Part shown: positions 58,697 to 64,000 of the stretch, piece after piece
Position numbering within the stretch: position 1 is the stretch's first letter
Layout of the letters: each line of letters opens with the position of its first letter
Assembly (NCBI RefSeq): GCF_000143415.4
Contig: NW_003314300.1
Location: forward strand, 656,825-720,824
Direction of reading: 5' to 3'
Length of the DNA: 64,000 bases
DNA from: Selaginella moellendorffii
Taxonomy: Eukaryota; Streptophyta; Lycopodiopsida; Selaginellales; Selaginellaceae
Position numbers and translations under genes: made by a program
Notes under the pieces: generated by a model
What the model saw: the letters and a program-made list of their open reading frames with translations, nothing else
Database searches by the model: none
Told to the model about the DNA's origin: nothing

Positions 58697-61600
58697 TCAC
58701 CTTGTCGCCGATGTCGCTGCCACCTTCTTCTCTACATCCTGCGAGGCTTTCTTCGGTTTAGCCTTGCTTCTCGGCTTGGCCTCTTTCACAGCATCGCTGG
58801 TTGGAGTTTCCTTGGCTACTTTGGAAGGCTTTGGTGGCTTCATCTCATCACCAGCTTGCCTCTGCGATTATCACTCGTTATATAAACTTGGCAAGAGGGA
58901 CACAGAAAAAATGTAAACAAATCGACCTACCTTTTGTCCGGACTTCCTCCTGCTAGGCGTGGCTTTCTCCGGATGCTTTTCGGAGTCTCCAGCACTCGCC
59001 GGGAGGTCGTCTTGCAGGGACACCACCTCATCAGCGTCGATTTGCACGACCTTCCTACTCACTTCATTCTTTTTACCTCTCGGCTTATCCTGCATGAAAG
59101 CAGTGGACAAACAGATGTTACGCTCAAGAGCTTTTAGAGTGTAGATATCTCACCGTTTGCTCCAGAGACTTCTGATGCTTTAATCGCTGCTCAAGCTCGG
59201 CATCGTCCAACAGTAAAGATACCACTTCGTCGGCCTCGAACACGTCTTGAGATTGCCCTCCAGTCATCACAAGCTGCTGGACTGTGTTTTTCTGGTTTGC
59301 TCGCTTCACAATCTTCTCTTCGACTGTTCCTTTGCAGATTAGCCGGTAAACAGTCACCTGAAATGACAATGATTGTAAGTAAAACCAGAGTATACTAGAG
59401 GAAACAACCTCCTTGGTTTGGCCAAGCCGATGAGCTCTGTCCATGGCCTGCAAATCCATAGTCGGGTTCCAGTCGCTCTCGTAGAAAATGACGGTGTCGG
59501 CTGCTGTCAAATTTATGCCAAGACCTCCGGCTCTTGTGCTCAGTAGGAATACAAAAATGTCAGACCTGCCACCAAACCCATCGGTATCAGAAATAATTTA
59601 GCATGACCAAACCTGTGTTGGAAATCTTTAACCATGTCGCGTCGATCCATAATCGTAGATGATCCGTCCAGCCGGAGGTACTTATACTTCCGGTACTTCA
59701 TATAGTCCTGCAAAATAGTTCCACATGTAAACCAGGAAACTCGAAAATGATTCCAAACCTCCAAAATGTTTAGCATCTTTGTCATTTGTGCAAAAACAAG
59801 GACTCGATGTTCCTCAGCTCGTAGTCGCCTAAATAAGATGTCTAAAGCTTGTAGCTTCCCAGAGTCCTACATCAACAAACCGCAAAGTTACTACGTCTAG
59901 CTTCTTCAAAAGATTACTTACCATGAGGGTCCGGGCAAAATCAATCGTCTGCAGAGGTGGCGCAGAACCAAAAATTTGGAAAGAGCTTGTCAGCAAGCAG
60001 TTTTGACCATGCACCTCTTTATCTATCTCTTGAATGAGAGGGTGCGGATCGAGTGGCATGGAAGGGCCATTAAACTCGGACGTTCGGCCAAAACCGACCA
60101 GAAGCCGCTTTATATATGGGTTGTGGAGCTCTTCCGCTCTTTGATATGCAAATGAGCGATCCGAACACAACTCTTCAATCTGTAAGCAAATAAGTTACTT
60201 CAAGGACATGATAGCAGAGCCTTTACATACCTGAGGAGCAAGCACTGGTGGAATAAACGCTTTCACAGAGCGAAGAAGCTGTGTGTTGCCAGTTAATCGT
60301 TCCTCCAAGGGAACAGCTAAAGCTTCGAAAGGCTCCAGAGTAAGACCGACAGCTCTTTTCCGCCGTAAAAGGCCAGACTCACAAGGAGTGCGTACCAGAA
60401 GTAGCCTCTTGATGGCTGTTACTCTTGGATCTGAATCGTCGTCATCATCTGGCAGAGCCGTCCGCGATTGCAGTACCCCATACTGACATCGTTCCAAGAT
60501 AGTTGCGTTGCTCAAAAATGACACTTCAGAAGATGACGTGTTCATCAGCCTTGTAAAGCCAAATGAACCACTTGAAGACTGCCCAGAAGATACAGCTGAT
60601 TTGTGAACATTTTCCGCAGAAAAAACGTTCATCAAATTAAACAACCATTTTTCTTGGAAGCCTTGGGCAGAACTACGCAAACTCGTGATACCATCTCGAT
60701 AAATAAGCTTGGGTATCTGTAAGAAAACCAGCAATTCTTTGAATGAAGAAAATTCGTAACGTACCTTAAAAGCTATGGGATTGTGATTTCCAAAACAATA
60801 CAAATCCTCTAAATCCCCAAAGGCTGCCGGCAAGAGATGGTTAACACTTGCTGCAAAGTGAAAGTACGTGCGTCCTTCGTTTCGTTCAAAAAGCTCGGGA
60901 TGGTTGCAGACCTGGACATTAACGTAAGGCGGGCGAAATTCAGCTATACGTGTTACCTTGCGTAGTTGAATTACTATATTCATAAGATTTACGACCTTCT
61001 TCTCGTTCAGATGGCCTCCGTCAAAAAGATCAGCTATAGAGATTTTGTTCTTCACAGCTTGATATATAGCTTGCTGACGAGAGCTAAGTAGGCAAGGCAC
61101 AACAACTTCCTTCTTTTTTGTCAGCTCGGACACAACGTCCTTTTTCACACGCCTTAACATAAACGGTTTTAGAATCGCATGCTGGAATCAGAAGTATCTT
61201 AGCATAATATGGCGACGAAAAGAAGAGACTCACCAATCTATTTAGCTGATGTTCATTTAAAGTACCTCCATGCTCTGCATGGTTCTCTATCCTGAGTCAG
61301 TGGCCCGTTAGTATAGACTATAACGACATTTTGCAAGAATCTTACCCTTTGGAAAACCATTCATTAAACTGTTCGTGACTATCAAAAAGCGTTGGCATAA
61401 TAAAATGAAGTAGCGCCCACAATTCTGCCATGTTATTTTGAATTGGCGTTCCAGTTAATAGTAAACGATTTCTGCAACTAAAACTCAACAGAATTTTCCA
61501 CCGCAAACTGAGTAGAAAGAACGTCAGGCATGAATTGTAGAAAAAATAAAACGACAAATTGAAAACCTGCTGGCACTTTTGATCGCTTGCGCTTCGTCAA

Positions 61601-63992
61601 GAACTAAATACTGCCACTTCACACGTTTAAAATACTTCTCATCCGACACCAGCAGTTGATAACTCGTTATTAGAATGTGAAAGCTCGAATCCCTGCCAAA
61701 AGACCAGAAGTTACGCCTTGGACAGGAATTTTGGTAATCAGACCTTCGATATAGCCTCTTCGGGTTGATGTTCTTCCTCAACACTGTCCGCTCTTGCAAC
61801 CCACCCCAGTAAGGAAGGATCTTCAACTCCGGGCAGAAACGTTTGATTTCATCGGCCCAATTGTTGAGAACAGTTGACGGTGCAACAACTAGGAACGGAC
61901 CCCATATGTTCTTTTCCTCCGCTAGATGCGCTAAGAAAGCCATTGCTTGGATCGTCTTTCCCAATCCCATCTCATCCGCCAAAATTCCATTTAACCCCTG
62001 TAAGAAATGCAGGTAACAAGCTTTCGTCGCTACAATAAAACCGACAGCACCTGCTCGTAGCAGTTGACAAGCCACTGCAGGCCTTTTAGCTGGTATTCTT
62101 TCAAGTTTCCGTGAAAGAGTGACGGTTGATCGACGGATGATGTTGTAGGCATAGTAGATCTGGAAAAATAGAGCGTCAACCTATGACAAGTAGAATGCGC
62201 AATGAACTTACGGATGCAATAAATCGATGTTTTCGCCATGTCCTCGGGCTTCCTCCCCAGGTCCAACTTCCCGTAGCTTTGAGCATTCGTTGTCGAACAT
62301 ATTTGTCTTCTCTTTCTGTTCAAAAGCAGCTTTCTCGGCAGCTCTTAAAGCCTCTTCTCTCAGAGCCGCTTCCTCTGCTGCATCGACTGGACCTTTTGAT
62401 CCAGCCGGATCAGTTTCAAGCTCTAGAGACGCCTTCTGCCCCGTCAGCTTGTTCTGCATGAAATGGCTATAGAGTTCTGTTTGAGTGAGCAGAAAGTTAA
62501 GACGTTGCTGCTGTCTTCTAGCTTCTCGAAACTCCTCGTCTCGCTTTAGAGCTTCAGCAGCATCCTTCTCTTCTCTTCTTCTGACTTCAGCCTGAAATAA
62601 GAGTTCAAAGTTAGCCAAGGCACAACGAAAACAGGAAAAACACTCACTTGTTCCTTGTCCAGTTTCCTCCAGAAATTAATCATGTCACGCGCAAGCTTTC
62701 TGTTCCGAATTGGCGCATTTTTCATTGCCCTCATGATTTTCGTGTTTCGAAGCTTAACCTGAGAGAAAGTACGTAAGAACTAACGTCAAACCATCAGTAA
62801 GTTTACCTCCTTTTGACAGGCATCCGTCAAGCGTTTACACTCAGCCATTTGCTTCTTGTGATAAGTTGTGAAGGCCTTAAAATGCTTAGGCAAGTCCCTT
62901 TTCACAAGGCTGACCCAGAACTTCGCAACCTTCTCAACATCCTCGTGCGCAATCTCTGTGGCATTCTTCGTCGTCGCTGGCTTCCTTTGTATTCTTCGTT
63001 GAATGACCTCATAGCCATCGCCCCTGTCAAGAACTTTTATGTCGTTCACCGGTAATTGCTTTTCTGTCCCCTGCTTCGTGACTGGCATCTCATACCCATT
63101 GATCAACCCTGTGGCCTTCTCCGCATCAAGTACACGTAGAGGAAATTTCGTCCTTGATGTGCCAGTCTTGTGCTTTACCACCACCAAAGGAACCGGTTCC
63201 TTCCCCACTCGTCGATCAGAGGCGATGATGTCCGCGACGCTTTTGAACGTCACAGGTCCGCTAAGAACGGATTCCTCAACCTGGATAGACGCCATGGTCG
63301 GCAGCTCAATGCTTTGAGCCAGCTGCTCGTAGAATGGCGGAACCAAAAACTTCAACCCCTCTCCCAAGTCGAGAAGTCGTTCATCCTGTAAAACCGACGA
63401 ATCGGCTTGTGAAGATCCCGCGACTGCCACCACCCCCGCCGTGTCCAGACACCTTCCCACAGCATTTGATGTTAGCCGAGCTGCGATGGCTTCCTTCAAA
63501 CAAGTCCGCCTATACTTTTGCAGATGCTCTCCAAGCAGACCCCTGTAATGCTCCTCGGATATCTGGACGCAATTGTCATCGTTGCTATCGGCATCGTCGC
63601 GGCATAAAGTCGCACTGCCAGCCTCGGCTTCCACTTGGACTCTTTTTCTTTTCAGCGTCATCTCTGCTTGGGAGCTCAGTGGAATTTCAGCTCTTTCCTC
63701 TTCCAACCGAAGCCTGGAGTTTCCTTCTGTAGAGCACACCACGACTTCGTTAGTCGAAACAAAACCACCGAACCAATAACAGTACCATCTTCTTGCTCCT
63801 CCAAGCTCGCAAAGTCATCCAGCTCCTCGGGAATGTGAAAGTTTAGCAATGGCTACGAGCAGAAATTTTTCTTAGCAAAGGCCAGCCACAGCCGATCGAC
63901 AGAATCCAACTGAAAAACTCACCTCCAAATTAAATAAGTCATCGACGGAATAGCTACACCCTTTCAATTCCCACTCCTCCGTCCTGTACATT
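58697..63992 (-). CDS. INO80: INO80 chromatin-remodelling ATPase
   Basis: Multi-exon minus-strand gene with short introns; the likely start ATG at 63992 gives [20 protein letters not shown] followed across an intron by [17 protein letters not shown], which parallels the plant INO80 N-terminus. The stop is TGA at 58697. Domains: DBINO (62.4-63.0 kb: [60 protein letters not shown]), ATPase lobe 1 (62.3-61.3 kb: [69 protein letters not shown]), long INO80 insertion (61.1-60.0 kb), and lobe 2 (59.8-59.2 kb: [40 protein letters not shown]). The Lys-rich C-terminal tail ends [15 protein letters not shown]80 slides nucleosomes and exchanges H2A.Z in the nucleus. The start is 9 bp inside the window edge, so an upstream start cannot be ruled out. 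Confidence 0.94.
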
Positions 63993-64000
63993 GCGCGAAT

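Overview
The window looks like nuclear DNA of a vascular plant. A lycophyte of the Selaginella moellendorffii type is the best guess. This is an inference from style: genes are dense, almost all introns are 45-90 bp, several divergent genes start less than 100 bp apart, and the gene set includes long PPR proteins, a plastid ABC1 kinase, plant LL-diaminopimelate aminotransferase, a class III peroxidase and a decayed microbial-type terpene synthase. No prokaryotic operons, CRISPR arrays or convincing tRNA genes were seen. Exon boundaries below were read by hand from GT/AG sites and frame continuity. Layout: 1-483 is the 3' end of a LACTB2-like metallo-beta-lactamase gene. 1035-9320 carries a class III peroxidase, a divergent UPF0664/GRAM protein and EngB GTPase pair, a coiled-coil protein and an ABC1 kinase. 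9448-14268 carries a small CTD-type phosphatase and two convergent PPR genes. 14784-28930 is a rearranged segment. It holds an AtuA-like (DUF1446) gene 52 bp upstream of an OPR-type ene-reductase, and an inverted second copy of the OPR with decayed pieces of the AtuA gene. It also holds two near-identical tandem kelch-like genes, the second sharing a 68-bp divergent promoter with LL-diaminopimelate aminotransferase (28822-30689). 31087-35956 is a 30-exon VIP1/PPIP5K inositol pyrophosphate kinase/phosphatase, followed by an ankyrin-like gene flanked by direct repeats. 37.7-43.0 kb is a gene-poor tract with lipase and ATPase fragments. At 43.07-44.11 kb lies a frame-broken terpene synthase. 44302-53780, all on the minus strand, carries a complete Dicer-like gene, a TOG/HEAT protein, an LEA-2/NHL membrane protein and TXNDC9. 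A truncated plus-strand gene follows at 53870, then 4.3 kb of AT-rich DNA, and an INO80 chromatin remodeller occupies 58697-63992. Most genes are conserved housekeeping genes: organelle ribosome assembly (EngB), plastid quinone metabolism (ABC1K), organelle RNA processing (PPR), lysine synthesis (DapL), inositol pyrophosphate signalling (VIP1), small RNA production (Dicer) and chromatin remodelling (INO80). The main novelty is structural: an inverted OPR/AtuA duplication with an apparent intron bridging two neighbouring reading frames, a tandem kelch duplication that created a new chimeric reading frame behind a copied DapL promoter, and telomere-repeat motifs in all three compact divergent promoters.
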